64,000 bases of DNA from Armatimonadetes bacterium UBA1398 (GTDB taxonomy: Bacteria > Armatimonadota > Zipacnadia > UBA1398): the NCBI GenBank assembly GCA_002305165.1, contig DBQI01000015.1:56170-120169 (forward strand), written 5' to 3'. Of the stretch, positions 17,428-26,231 are shown piece by piece. A model generated the notes under the pieces. That model was not told the origin of the DNA, searched no databases, and saw only the letters and a list, made by a program, of their open reading frames with translations. Both the position numbers and the translations under genes were made by a program. Each line of letters begins with the position of its first letter. Position 1 is the stretch's first letter.

Positions 17428-18533
17428 GCTGCAGGCACCTCCGTCAACACTGCCTCGAGTGCCTGGATGAACCCCTCGTTCTCCTGCTCTGTGCCCACCG
17501 ATACGCGGATGTGCGTGTTCATCCCGAAGATGTCACCTGTGCGAACGATATACCCGCGCCGGAGCAGCGCCTCGAACACCGCTCGGCAATCACGTCGAGT
17601 GTCAACGAACACGAAGTTCGCGCACGAGGCCGGGCCGCGGAGGCCCAGGCGCTCGAACTGACCCTCGAAGTACTTGATCCCCTGGCGGTTCAGTTCCCGT
17701 CCACGCGGCACCTGATCAGGGTCGGCGAGGCTCGCTATGGCCGCGTCCTGAGCGATAGTTGACACATTGAACGGTGCGCGCACTTGCGCCATCGCCCCAC
17801 TCAAGTGGTCGGGCACGATACCGTAGCCGACACGCAGGCCAGCGAGGGCGTAGATCTTGCTAAAAGTCCGGTAGACGATCACATTGCGGCCCTCATCGAC
17901 CCAGCGGAGGCTGTTGGGGTAGGCATCATCGATGACGTACTCGTAGTAGGCCTCGTCAACGCATGTGACCACGTGATCAGGCAGGCTGTCGAGGAAGCGT
18001 TCCATCTGGGCTCCGGTGACGATGGTACCCGTTGGGTTGTGGGGGTTGGCGACGAAGATGAGCTTCGTCCGCTCTGTCACCGCCTTGGCCATCGCGTCCA
18101 GGTCATGGACGTACTCTACCAACGGAACCGGTACCTCGGTGGCATCCATGAGCTGTGCCGTCATGGGGTACAGCGCGAAGGGCGGGTCAGCGTAGATCAC
18201 TTCCTCGCCAGGATTCAGGAAGGCCAACCCCGTCATGTGAATGACCTCATCCGAGCCGCGCCCCACGAAGATCCGGCGCGGAGGCTGGCCGAGGTGGTCC
18301 GCCAAGGCATCGGTCAGGTCTTGCGATAGGTTGTTCGGGTAAAGCCGGGTCCGCTCGATCGCGGCGCGCATGGCCTCCATCGCCTTGGGCGATGGCCCGT
18401 AGGGCGATTCATTCGAAGCCAGCTTCACAATGTGGCTCAGCCCAAGCTCCCGCTGAACCTCCTCGATCGGCTTGCCGGGCGAGTACGGAGTGACCCGCTC
18501 GATGGTCACCCTGGAGAACCCCGATCTGTTCAC
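17424..18533 (-). CDS. hisC: HisC-like PLP aminotransferase of the aromatic cluster
   Basis: This 369-residue fold-type I aminotransferase starts at GTG 18533 (GAGGAC upstream). LASNESPYGPSP (about 38-49), FVANPHNPTG, DEAYYEY and the PLP lysine in SKIYALAGLRVGYG (near residue 226) are all typical of histidinol-phosphate aminotransferases. Heading an aroF-tyrA-aroA unit, it probably serves phenylalanine and tyrosine transamination, perhaps together with histidine synthesis; no his genes are nearby. The substrate cannot be settled from sequence alone. Confidence 0.88.
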   Translation of the reverse strand: MNRSGFSRVTIERVTPYSPGKPIEEVQRELGLSHIVKLASNESPYGPSPKAMEAMRAAIERTRLYPNNLSQDLTDALADHLGQPPRRIFVGRGSDEVIHMTGLAFLNPGEEVIYADPPFALYPMTAQLMDATEVPVPLVEYVHDLDAMAKAVTERTKLIFVANPHNPTGTIVTGAQMERFLDSLPDHVVTCVDEAYYEYVIDDAYPNSLRWVDEGRNVIVYRTFSKIYALAGLRVGYGIVPDHLSGAMAQVRAPFNVSTIAQDAAIASLADPDQVPRGRELNRQGIKYFEGQFERLGLRGPASCANFVFVDTRRDCRAVFEALLRRGYIVRTGDIFGMNTHIRVSVGTEQENEGFIQALEAVLTEVPAA

Positions 18534-18556
18534 CGCAAAGTCCTCTTCTCGAGGCC

Positions 18557-19831
18557 CTAGAACTGGGCCGTGGTGGCGCGTACGCTGACCTCAACCGACC
18601 AGTCTACGATATCGAGTTCCCCTAGCTGCAGGTCGTTACTGGAGAGCGCACCCAGGAAGACGTCGCCCGCCCCCTCGGGCAGCGCGGCATCCGCATTGTG
18701 AAGCTTCCGGTTCGTGTCGATGGGGAGGGTCACGAAGGTCGTGCCGTCCGGTCCGAGCCCGTCATAGCTCTTGTCGAGCACAATCTCGGGATTCAGAGGC
18801 AGCGTGTCAGTAGCGATGATGTTGAACTGGATCTCGTCTAGCGGATCCCCGATCTGAGCCATATCGACGCTGACTGTCAGTTCGCGCCCGCCAACCTCCG
18901 GGTACTCGTAGTCGAAGGGCGGCCCGAGGTCATCGACGGTCGCCTCATACTGGGTGATGATCTCCACCGTCGCCGGGGAGCTGAGCTGGCCGGTGCGGAA
19001 CGACATGCCCGGGATCACAGGCTCCGGACCTGGATGAACCGCATTGGCGTAGATGGCGCCGGTGCTCGTCGTGTCGTTCACCCCGAAGTAGGAGGAGAAC
19101 CGGTCCGTCACTGTGCCCGTGGTGGGTGCGACGGTGATCGTCTGGCTCGCTGCCACTGGAGGCCCAAGCTCCAGTGTCAAGCCCAGCAATGCCAAGGAGT
19201 TGGCCCCGAGGGCGGCCCCCCCCACGTTGAGCGCATCCAGAACGGCCTGTTCCTGAGTCGTGAGTTCCCGGCCGCCGACCTCCGCCGGCGTGAAGGCCAC
19301 GGAGCCGGCGACAACGGCCCCGGTCGCGTCGGTGGCGAGGGTGTACTGACCCGCGTTCTGGCTCGCGGCGTTCGTGACCCCGGTCACCATTCCCGTGCCC
19401 TCGATCGTTGCCTCGCCCAGGGCAACGGCATCGATCCGAACGAGATGGCTGCCGCTGATCGGTGGCTCCGGGTTGCCTCCCACGTCCAGGATACCGCCCG
19501 AGGGCTCGACGAGCGCCGAGAGCACGCGCGGCCGGCTTACTCGGAACTGCCCACTGTGGTACATCACGTACGCGGAGATGACGCCCGTCCCCCAACCGTT
19601 GCCCCAGAAGGGACCGGTCGGGATGGGCAGTGGGCCTGTCTCGCGATCGCCATCGGTGTCGAAACACATGAAGTAGTAGTAGCTGGGGTTGATGGGATCG
19701 GCGAACTCCACGGTGATCTTCAGTAGCCGGTTGGGGTAGTTGCTGCTGCCACCGTCCACGGGCCACTGGGCGCATCCGGCGAGCAGTGACAGCGAGAGGA
19801 GGATCGGCACGAAGCTTGCGAGTCTCGACAC
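18557..19831 (-). CDS. Secreted lipoprotein of unknown function
   Basis: The frame is open to 19960, but GTG 19831 has GGAGG 7 nt upstream and begins a lipoprotein signal peptide whose lipobox is LAGC (mature N-terminus Cys about residue 18). The 424-residue mature region is beta-rich, low in Lys and Cys, and has the repeated octapeptide EVGGRELT at two places about 130 residues apart. No enzyme motif is visible. It could be a cell-surface binding or adhesion-type protein. It lies 23 nt upstream of hisC on the same strand, so read-through is possible although the function looks unrelated. Confidence 0.7.
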   Translation of the reverse strand: MSRLASFVPILLSLSLLAGCAQWPVDGGSSNYPNRLLKITVEFADPINPSYYYFMCFDTDGDRETGPLPIPTGPFWGNGWGTGVISAYVMYHSGQFRVSRPRVLSALVEPSGGILDVGGNPEPPISGSHLVRIDAVALGEATIEGTGMVTGVTNAASQNAGQYTLATDATGAVVAGSVAFTPAEVGGRELTTQEQAVLDALNVGGAALGANSLALLGLTLELGPPVAASQTITVAPTTGTVTDRFSSYFGVNDTTSTGAIYANAVHPGPEPVIPGMSFRTGQLSSPATVEIITQYEATVDDLGPPFDYEYPEVGGRELTVSVDMAQIGDPLDEIQFNIIATDTLPLNPEIVLDKSYDGLGPDGTTFVTLPIDTNRKLHNADAALPEGAGDVFLGALSSNDLQLGELDIVDWSVEVSVRATTAQF

Positions 19832-19906
19832 GATGAGGCCTCCAGGCACGATGGGTTCAGTATAGCAAACGCTCGGATGGACTCCTTCCTTCGTCATTCC
19901 GCGGTA

Positions 19907-20076
19907 GAGGACCCCGGGCACAAGGAGGGGAACGAGCCCACGGTTGCGGTCCACGGCCACGGCGCGGACCGGATCGCCTGAGCACCCTGAACATCCACGA
20001 GAGGCCGGGCGTAGACCCCGTGGCCGGGCGGCTCTTGCGCAACATGCTCCACTATGCGACCGAGGCCGGCCGATGA
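19907..20076 (+). pseudogene. Frameshifted 3' remnant of a glycosidase-like gene
   Basis: From 19978 the + strand reads LSTLNIHERPGVDPVAGRLL and on to a TGA at 20074-20076. This resembles the C-terminal end of glycosidase-associated GATase-like domains, which commonly end with a DPVA-LL-N-L-YA pattern. A different frame just upstream (19907-19978) reads EPTVAVHGHGADRIA and then stops. Joining the two needs a single-nucleotide shift at 19978. High GC at third positions supports former coding. The 5' part of the gene is absent. Confidence 0.45.
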
Positions 20077-20106
20077 CACCCGCGCTCCACGTCAGCGAGG
20101 GAAGAG

Positions 20107-21162
20107 ATGAGGTGCGACGGCGATATGCTGCCTAGGGAACGGGTCTTGGCGGCGTTGCGCTACCAGGCCCCGGACGTCGTCCCGGTGCGCATCGCGCCGG
20201 TTGCCGCGGGCCTGCACGAGCATGGCCGTAAGCTGGTCGACCTGATACAAGCCTGCGGTCATGACTTCGGCGACCTGAGCGGTCTTCAAGTGCCCGAGCC
20301 TCCGCCACCCGAGCACTATGACGCGGACGGCCGGTACCACGCGTTCGCGACGGATGAGTGGGGGATCCGCTGGGAGTACCGCATCTTCGGCATCTGGGGC
20401 CACCCCGTGGAGTGGCCCCTCGAACACTGGAGCAGTTTGGATGCGTACCAGCTTCCACCAGCCCCGCCAGAGGCGGGACCCGACGTGGATCTGGCTCGCC
20501 AACGCGTTGCCAAGGAGCGCGAGACCTACTACACCCTCGGCGGCTTCGGGCAGCTGTTCGAGCTTCTGAGAGCCCTTCGTCCCTTCGAGAAGGTGCTCAT
20601 GGACCTGGTCGACGACACTCCCGAGGTCCATCGCCTGGCTGACCTTATCACTGACCACTATCTCGCCCATGTGCGCCGCAGCCTGGCCACGGGCGTTGAC
20701 GGCGTGACCTTCGCGGACGACCACGGCACACAGCAGGCGATGATCACGTCGCCCGGGCTCTTCCGTTCCTTCTTCGCCCCCCGTTACCGGCACTGGTTCG
20801 AGGCCGTGAAGGCGGCTGACAGGGCGATCTTCTTTCACGTATGCGGCCAGATCAGCCCGATTCTGGAGGACTTCAGTCGCCTAGGGGTTGACGCGATCTG
20901 GCCTCAGTTGACCGCGTTCGAACTGCCGGAACTGGCTCGGGCCTGCCGAGATCTCGGTATGGCCGTGGAGTTGCATCCCGACCGCGGCGAGCTCATGCAG
21001 CGGGGCACGCCGCAGGAGATCCGCGACTACGTCCTGCGCCTAGTGGATCTCTTCCAAACCCACCAGGGCGGCTCGTGGCTGTACCTGGAAGTCGATCCGG
21101 GCTTCCCGTGGCCGAATGTTGAGGCTCTGTTCAACGTCGCCATGGAACTCCGCGGAGTCTGA
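20107..21162 (+). CDS. URO-D-fold (uroporphyrinogen decarboxylase / MtaA-like) protein
   Basis: This 351-residue protein starts at ATG 20107 with GAGGGAAG upstream. The opening MLPRERVLAALRYQAPDVVPV is the usual N-terminus of the URO-D superfamily, and FFHVCGQ near residue 242 is the zinc-type HxC loop found in corrinoid methyltransferases of the MtaA/CmuA kind. Heme-pathway decarboxylases have different arginine motifs near the N-terminus, which are missing. A neighbouring paralogue follows by 11 nt. The substrate is unknown; a methyl-group or O-demethylation role is an inference. Confidence 0.75.
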   Translation: MRCDGDMLPRERVLAALRYQAPDVVPVRIAPVAAGLHEHGRKLVDLIQACGHDFGDLSGLQVPEPPPPEHYDADGRYHAFATDEWGIRWEYRIFGIWGHPVEWPLEHWSSLDAYQLPPAPPEAGPDVDLARQRVAKERETYYTLGGFGQLFELLRALRPFEKVLMDLVDDTPEVHRLADLITDHYLAHVRRSLATGVDGVTFADDHGTQQAMITSPGLFRSFFAPRYRHWFEAVKAADRAIFFHVCGQISPILEDFSRLGVDAIWPQLTAFELPELARACRDLGMAVELHPDRGELMQRGTPQEIRDYVLRLVDLFQTHQGGSWLYLEVDPGFPWPNVEALFNVAMELRGV

Positions 21163-21173
21163 GGAGGCGAAGC

Positions 21174-22313
21174 ATGGCACAGTCGCGACGCGAGCGCTTC
21201 AAAGAGACCATGGAGCACCGCACGCCCGAGAGGCTGGTGCTCGACCTTGGCGGCTGCCCCCTCTCGGGGATTGCCGCCAAGCCCAGGGCGGCGCTGATGG
21301 ACCTCCTCGGTCTCGACCCCGATCCCGCCTACACCTCTGATGCGAACAGCACTCGCCTCGACGAGCGGCTCCTACGGGCTCTGGACATCGACACTCGCGC
21401 GGTGGGTGAGATCCTGTTCCCGCAATCAGAGCAGGCCGGCCGGGTAAGCGATGTCGAGACGATCGACCCGTGGGGTGTCCGGCGTCGGTTCACGGGGAGG
21501 CACTGGGACATCGTCTACTCCCCGCTCGCCAACGCCACCGCAGAGGACCTCGAGGCCTACCCGTGGCCAGATCCCGAGAGCATAGACACCGCCCGCATAG
21601 AGCGCTTCGGCGAGGTGGCTCGCAAGCTCTACGAGGAGACCGACTACGTCATCTGCGGTGAGCACCCGATCTTCGGTGTGCTGGAAATGGGATGCTGGGT
21701 GTGCGGCTATGAGACGTTCCTGACGCAGATGATCGCCGAGCCTGACTTCGTCCTGCGGTTCTTCGACCACGTCTTCGAGTTCCAGCGGCGAGTGATCGAG
21801 CTCTACTACCCCGTGGTCGGCCCTTACATACACTTCACCTCCAGCGGGGATGACTTCGCAACCCAGCTTGCCAGTTTCATCTCGCCGGCGATGTTCCGCC
21901 GCCTCATCAAGCCCTACATGACCGAACGCATCCAGCTGACGCGCAAGTACACCCGCGCCGCCTTCCTGCACCACTCGTGCGGCAACGTCTTTCACCTGAT
22001 CCGGGACCTCATCGACTGCGGCGTCGAGATCCTGAACCCCATCCAGCCCTGCGCGCCCGAGATGGAGGCAGAGAGCCTCAAGAGCGCCTACGGCGAGCGG
22101 ATCGTTTTCCACGGCGGCATAGACACCCAGGAAGTGCTTCCCCGAGCCACCCCCAACGAAGTCGAGGAGAGCACCCACGATACCATCGCGGTCCTAGCCA
22201 AGGACGGAGGATACGTCTTTGCTGCCGCCCACGAGATCCAGGACGACGTCCCGCCCGAGAACGTGATGGCTGCCTTCCGCGCGGCGCGCGAGTTCGTGCC
22301 CGCGAGGAGCTGA
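21174..22313 (+). CDS. URO-D-fold (MtaA/CmuA-like) protein, second paralogue
   Basis: This 379-residue protein begins at ATG 21174 (GAGGAGGCG upstream), 11 nt after its paralogue. It opens RRERFKETMEHRTPERLVLDLGG. The zinc-site motif HHSCGNV is near residues 266-272, and a further Cys occurs in NPIQPCAPE, as in methylcobamide:thiol methyltransferases. HGGIDTQEVLP is a conserved barrel segment. It ends 44 nt before a convergent SIS-domain gene. Together the two URO-D genes look like a pair acting on a related methylated or carboxylated substrate. Confidence 0.78.
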   Translation: MAQSRRERFKETMEHRTPERLVLDLGGCPLSGIAAKPRAALMDLLGLDPDPAYTSDANSTRLDERLLRALDIDTRAVGEILFPQSEQAGRVSDVETIDPWGVRRRFTGRHWDIVYSPLANATAEDLEAYPWPDPESIDTARIERFGEVARKLYEETDYVICGEHPIFGVLEMGCWVCGYETFLTQMIAEPDFVLRFFDHVFEFQRRVIELYYPVVGPYIHFTSSGDDFATQLASFISPAMFRRLIKPYMTERIQLTRKYTRAAFLHHSCGNVFHLIRDLIDCGVEILNPIQPCAPEMEAESLKSAYGERIVFHGGIDTQEVLPRATPNEVEESTHDTIAVLAKDGGYVFAAAHEIQDDVPPENVMAAFRAAREFVPARS

Positions 22314-22357
22314 CCCAATGGTCGGCTGTGTGCCACTCGCCGAGCCCCTAGCCGCTG

Positions 22358-23095
22358 CTAGAGGTACGTGATGCGGTGCCTGTTCCTCTCGAGCTCCCGG
22401 CGGTTGTGCGCATCGCCTTGGTCCAGGTTGCTGCTCACGAAGACGGGCGGCGCCTCTCCTGCCTCGACCAGAGTCTTGACCACCTGGCACACGATGGCGT
22501 TGACGACGACCACGCCGGTGAGCGTGGAGAGCGGCCCTATGGCTTGCTCGAAGCCATCCACGCTGACAGCGGCATCGCCCGCCGGGGCCGCGTTGTCAAT
22601 GACCAGATCCACGACATCCTTCAGCTTGAGCCCCTGCGGATGCCGGCTCGTCACGGCGTTGGTGTAGTCGAGGGATGTGATACCGATCACCTTGGCCCCA
22701 GCCTCGCGGCACCAGAGGGCGAAGTCGATGGCCACGGCATTCCGTCCGCTTGTCGAGGCCACGAGTACGGCATCCCCCTCGCCGATCCCCGCTCCCTCCG
22801 CGAGAACGGCCCCGTACCCGTTCACCCGCTCGATTCGACTCGTCATCCATAGCGGCCGCACATCCATGGCCATTCCGTGAGGCGTCACGGGATTGATGAG
22901 CATGAGGCCCCCCGTGCGGTAGACGACCTCCTCAGTCAGGATGAACGAGTGGCTGCAGCCGAAGGAGTAGAGGGTGCGCCCATTGCGGATCGCCTCCACG
23001 AGGATCTCCGCCGCCTCGTTGATCGCTCTGCCCGAATGTGTCTCCAGGCGGTCGAGAGCCTCGCGTGCGGCCTCGAAATACGCTCCTGATGACAT
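22358..23095 (-). CDS. SIS-domain (phosphosugar-binding) protein
   Basis: This 245-residue protein has the SIS fold: an N-terminal helix pair, then GRTLYSFGCSHSFIL (about 38-52), EGDAVLVASTSGRNAVAIDFAL (about 107-128) with the Ser-rich phosphosugar loop, and AKVIGITSLDYTNAV. The residue pattern matches the sugar-isomerase subfamily that often sits beside BadF-type N-acetylglucosamine kinases. It lies 12 nt downstream of a diverged paralogue (23108-23845), so the two probably form a heteromeric pair. It may act on an N-acetylated or phosphorylated amino sugar. Confidence 0.83.
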   Translation of the reverse strand: MSSGAYFEAAREALDRLETHSGRAINEAAEILVEAIRNGRTLYSFGCSHSFILTEEVVYRTGGLMLINPVTPHGMAMDVRPLWMTSRIERVNGYGAVLAEGAGIGEGDAVLVASTSGRNAVAIDFALWCREAGAKVIGITSLDYTNAVTSRHPQGLKLKDVVDLVIDNAAPAGDAAVSVDGFEQAIGPLSTLTGVVVVNAIVCQVVKTLVEAGEAPPVFVSSNLDQGDAHNRRELERNRHRITYL

Positions 23096-23107
23096 GACGC
23101 ACCCTCC

Positions 23108-23845
23108 TTAGATGCCGCTCTCGTCGAAGCCGTGCTTGGCGCGATCGTTGAACTCCTGGCCCCAGTCGAGGTTGGCGGAGGCATACACGGTCGGCGTTAC
23201 GCCGCGAGCAAGCAACTTCTCGATGACCTCCGCCACAAGCGCCCACGCGGTCATCGCGGCCCCGACCCCCGAGGTGGGCACCGCACGCACGGGGAGGCCC
23301 TCCACCTCGAGGCAGGCATCGCCCTCGATGGCCCCATTGTCGATGGCGATCTCCGCCGCCTCGAAGAGCCGCTTGCCCGACGGATGCTTGCTCGTCACCG
23401 AACCGGAGTAGGTGAGCGAGGTCAACGCCACCACGAGGGTACCGCGTTCACGCGCTCTCAGCGCCAGATCGACGACGTTCGCCGCTCGGCCCGACACCGA
23501 ACCGATGATGAGCACATCCTCGGCTCGGACCTGGCTAGCATCCAGGGCGGCATTCGTGACGGCGAAACGCGAGTCCGTCTCGCCAATGGGGGGCCGCGCG
23601 GCGTGCTTGGCCGAGACCGGATTGTGCACGGAGAAGCTGTACTGCAGGGGCGTCATCGCCATGAGGCCGCCGGCCCGGTTGACCAGCTCCTGGTTCAGCA
23701 GGTGGCCGGTGTCATGGATGTGCAAGGCGCCTCCTGTGGCAAGGCGTTCCGCGATCCGGTCCGCCACCTCCGACAGGTGTTCCAGTTGCCCCTCCAGCTT
23801 GTCCAGCTGGCCGCGCATGACGTCCACGTAGCGCTTACCGAGCAT
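23108..23845 (-). CDS. SIS-domain (phosphosugar-binding) protein, paralogue
   Basis: The protein has 245 residues, identical in length to its neighbour and clearly related. Instead of the GCSHS loop it has ALHIHDTGHLLNQEL; the second loop, DVLIIGSVSGRAANVVDLAL, is retained, and so is TSLTYSGSVTSKHPSG. The divergence of the first loop suggests one subunit has lost or changed a binding role. ATG 23845 lies 4 nt after the kinase stop. The kinase-SIS-SIS order implies sugar phosphorylation followed by isomerisation or binding. Confidence 0.8.
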   Translation of the reverse strand: MLGKRYVDVMRGQLDKLEGQLEHLSEVADRIAERLATGGALHIHDTGHLLNQELVNRAGGLMAMTPLQYSFSVHNPVSAKHAARPPIGETDSRFAVTNAALDASQVRAEDVLIIGSVSGRAANVVDLALRARERGTLVVALTSLTYSGSVTSKHPSGKRLFEAAEIAIDNGAIEGDACLEVEGLPVRAVPTSGVGAAMTAWALVAEVIEKLLARGVTPTVYASANLDWGQEFNDRAKHGFDESGI

Positions 23846-23849
23846 GCTC

Positions 23850-24815
23850 TCACTCCTTAGCTGCCCCAGCGAGACCCCAGGCAGCCAGGTCGCTGTCTAG
23901 CGTCCCGATGAGCTCTTCCGACCACTCCACGCCTAGGTATTTCAGACCAACGAACGCGGCCCCTACCACGGGCCGGTACTTCGGCCGGCAGATGTCGACA
24001 GGGCCGGCGAACAGGGGAGCCAGGTGTCGCCGGAGCGCCTCCTGGTAGGCTGTGGCCTCGGCCGCGCCGCCGGCCAGGATGACCGTCTCCTCGCGGTAGA
24101 TCCCCAGCTCTTCGAGCACGCCAGCGGCCAGGGCCGATAGCTCGTGGGCCGCCTCATCGAGGATCTGCAGGGCGACCGGATCGCCCTGCTCGGCGTGGCG
24201 CGTCACGATCGGGGCCAGCGCGGCGATCTGCAGCCTGGAAGGGGGGGTCGTGTGGTAGAGGGTAACGAGGTCCCATCTCTGTTCACACTCGAAGGCCTCC
24301 AGGACCGCGTCAGTGAGCGGGCCGCGATAGCTGCGCAGTTGGGCCGCGAGGCACGCCGCCCGTATGGCGCGTAGCCCGAGATCGAAGCCCGAGCCATGGT
24401 CGCCGATGACGGGTCCCGCTCCGCCCGCCGACATCCACCGGCCATCCCTCGCCCGGCCATAGACGAAACTCCCCGTGCCCGCGAGTACCACCATGCCCGT
24501 CGTCCGCAGCGAGGAGGCGAGGAAGCACTCCGCCTCCGATGCACGGAGGAGAGTCGAGGGGCCGATGGCTTCCTGGAGGATCTCGGAGGCACGGCCGCCG
24601 CTCGGCCCGGTCAGCACCGCGAGGCCGGGGCGGGGAGCATCGGCGGGAAGCGCGGTGGCGAGGGCATCCCGAACGGACCCCTCCACCAGGTGTCCCTGGC
24701 CGTACCACTCATGGGCCGTGCCACCCGTGCCGTGGCCGAGGATCCTCCCCTCACCGCTGAGCAGGATCACCTCGCTGTGCGTTCCGCCACCATCGAATCC
24801 CAGTACTACCGCCAT
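23850..24815 (-). CDS. BadF/BadG/BcrA/D-type ATPase, N-acetylglucosamine-kinase-like
   Basis: ATG 24815 lies 1 nt after the stop of the FAD oxidoreductase and is chosen over an earlier frame extension inside that gene. The 321-residue protein starts GFDGGGTHSEVIL (phosphate-1 loop, residues 6-18), has VLAGTGSFVYGR (phosphate-2) near 113 and GPVIGDHGSGFDLG near 135, then TVILAGGAAE as adenosine motif. This pattern is that of GlcNAc kinase-like members of the BadF family. Its neighbours are two SIS proteins, which supports an amino-sugar role. Confidence 0.82.
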   Translation of the reverse strand: MAVVLGFDGGGTHSEVILLSGEGRILGHGTGGTAHEWYGQGHLVEGSVRDALATALPADAPRPGLAVLTGPSGGRASEILQEAIGPSTLLRASEAECFLASSLRTTGMVVLAGTGSFVYGRARDGRWMSAGGAGPVIGDHGSGFDLGLRAIRAACLAAQLRSYRGPLTDAVLEAFECEQRWDLVTLYHTTPPSRLQIAALAPIVTRHAEQGDPVALQILDEAAHELSALAAGVLEELGIYREETVILAGGAAEATAYQEALRRHLAPLFAGPVDICRPKYRPVVGAAFVGLKYLGVEWSEELIGTLDSDLAAWGLAGAAKE

Positions 24816-24816
24816 C

Positions 24817-26124
24817 TCAAGACCCGGCTCCCGAGGGACCCGACTCTCCCACGGGCCTTCCGCTGCGAGCAGATCGGGCCGCCGCCGCCCCCGCCGCCTC
24901 ACCCATAGCGAAGCAGGTAGGCGTCAGACGCGTCGAGGCATGGCCCTCATGGCTCGCCGAGATGCAGCGGCCCGCCACTAGGAGGTTCTCCATGCCCTGC
25001 GGGATCAGACAGCGGTAGGGGATGTCGTAGGGCTCCTTGGGCGACTCGGAGAGGGTCAGCCCGGCACCCGACGGACTGTGGATGTCCACCGGATAGGCGC
25101 TCCTGGTGATGGCGTCCTCGAACCTCACGCCCTGCATCACGTCCTCTACGGCGAGAGTGTAGTCCCCAACGACACGCCGCGTCTCTCGAACTCCCACCTG
25201 CGCCGGCAGCGCGTCCAATGTGCTGTCGGCGAACCCGGGGACCCTATCTCGGAGGAAACGGACGAGGCACGCGACCTGTCGTCGGCCCTCCGCCTCTGCC
25301 TCTGAGAGGTCCTGCGGATCGGTGCCGTCCCTGCCCTGGATACGCGAGGTGTTCACGTACACCTGCCCCGGCCTCGGCCCCGCGAAGAAGAGCAGCCGGT
25401 CGCGGGGGATGGGCAGCCCCGCCCGGGCCCAGATGGAGAAGAAGCCAGAGACCCCGGTGATGGGTCGGTGGCCGATCATTGTGCCAGGGTGAAACTCCGT
25501 GGGGTTCTCGACCATGTAACGCTCGATGGGGCTCCAGTCCACCCCCGCCATTCGGAAGCACATGGTCATGGGCTGGGTGTTGCGGCCGGTCACATCGCTC
25601 TGCATGGGCAAGCCGGCCAGGTAGCAGACTGTGGCGTCGCCCGTGGCGTCCACAACAGTAGAGGAGTGGAACATCCTCTCCCCGCCAGGAGTCAGTACCG
25701 CCAGACCAGTGACCCGTCGATCACGGCGCTCGACACGGAACACTTGGCCGTGATGTAGTACCGAGCAGCCCGATTCCCTCAGCATAGCGTCGGCGAGGAT
25801 GCGGAGGCTGTCCGGCTCGAATGGAGTCAGCGAATGGACGAAGCCAATCGTGTCGCGGAGGTGTCCGGGCGAGGCGCCCAAAGCCATGAGGCGATCGACG
25901 ACCTCCTGGGCGATACCGTGGATGACCTGCTCTCCCGTCCGGTCGTGGAAGGTCATCCACGGGTTGACCAAAGCGGCGGTCGACATGCCACCCATGAAGC
26001 CGTGGCGCTCGATCACCAGTGTGCGGGCGCCCGCGCGAGAGGCAGAGACGGCGGCGGCGAGGCCTGCGGGGCCTCCGCCGGCGACGATGACATCGAATGG
26101 AGTGGTGCTCTGGCCGTCAACCAT
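24817..26124 (-). CDS. FAD-dependent oxidoreductase (FAD_oxidored family)
   Basis: ATG 26124 starts a 435-residue protein with a dinucleotide-binding motif VIVAGGGPAGLAAA (about residues 13-26) and ERHGFMGGMST. Further conserved pieces are VVDATGDATVCYLAG near 175 and ENLLVAGRCISASHEGHAS near 385, which mark the large FAD_oxidored group found in carbohydrate-degrading soil bacteria. The redox substrate is unknown. It heads the kinase/SIS unit, so it may oxidise a sugar or its derivative. It is divergently transcribed from the DUF4139 gene, 107 nt away. Confidence 0.82.
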   Translation of the reverse strand: MVDGQSTTPFDVIVAGGGPAGLAAAVSASRAGARTLVIERHGFMGGMSTAALVNPWMTFHDRTGEQVIHGIAQEVVDRLMALGASPGHLRDTIGFVHSLTPFEPDSLRILADAMLRESGCSVLHHGQVFRVERRDRRVTGLAVLTPGGERMFHSSTVVDATGDATVCYLAGLPMQSDVTGRNTQPMTMCFRMAGVDWSPIERYMVENPTEFHPGTMIGHRPITGVSGFFSIWARAGLPIPRDRLLFFAGPRPGQVYVNTSRIQGRDGTDPQDLSEAEAEGRRQVACLVRFLRDRVPGFADSTLDALPAQVGVRETRRVVGDYTLAVEDVMQGVRFEDAITRSAYPVDIHSPSGAGLTLSESPKEPYDIPYRCLIPQGMENLLVAGRCISASHEGHASTRLTPTCFAMGEAAGAAAARSARSGRPVGESGPSGAGS

Positions 26125-26183
26125 CCTGATGCGACCTGCTCCTCCTGGCGCCATGTGCCCGAAAGAGGCGGTTTCTGCTCCTC

Positions 26184-26205
26184 GGGGGCGGCTCCTTCCG
26201 CCCCC
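26184..26205. promoter_or_regulatory. Hairpin in a divergent intergenic region
   Basis: An 8-bp perfect stem (26184-26191 with 26198-26205, loop of 6 nt) lies between the FAD oxidoreductase gene and the DUF4139 gene, which are read in opposite directions. As a palindrome in a shared promoter region it could be an operator or a leader hairpin. No regulator is identified. Confidence 0.3.
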
Positions 26206-26231
26206 AGTACCGATTGCGGAGGTGATGGCTC

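Noticed and set aside
17424..18533. Histidine biosynthesis operon
   Set aside because: Only a HisC-like aminotransferase is present, and its neighbours are aromatic-pathway genes.
20107..22313. Heme-pathway uroporphyrinogen decarboxylase
   Set aside because: The zinc-type HVCG and HSCG loops and missing N-terminal arginine motifs point to methyltransferase relatives.
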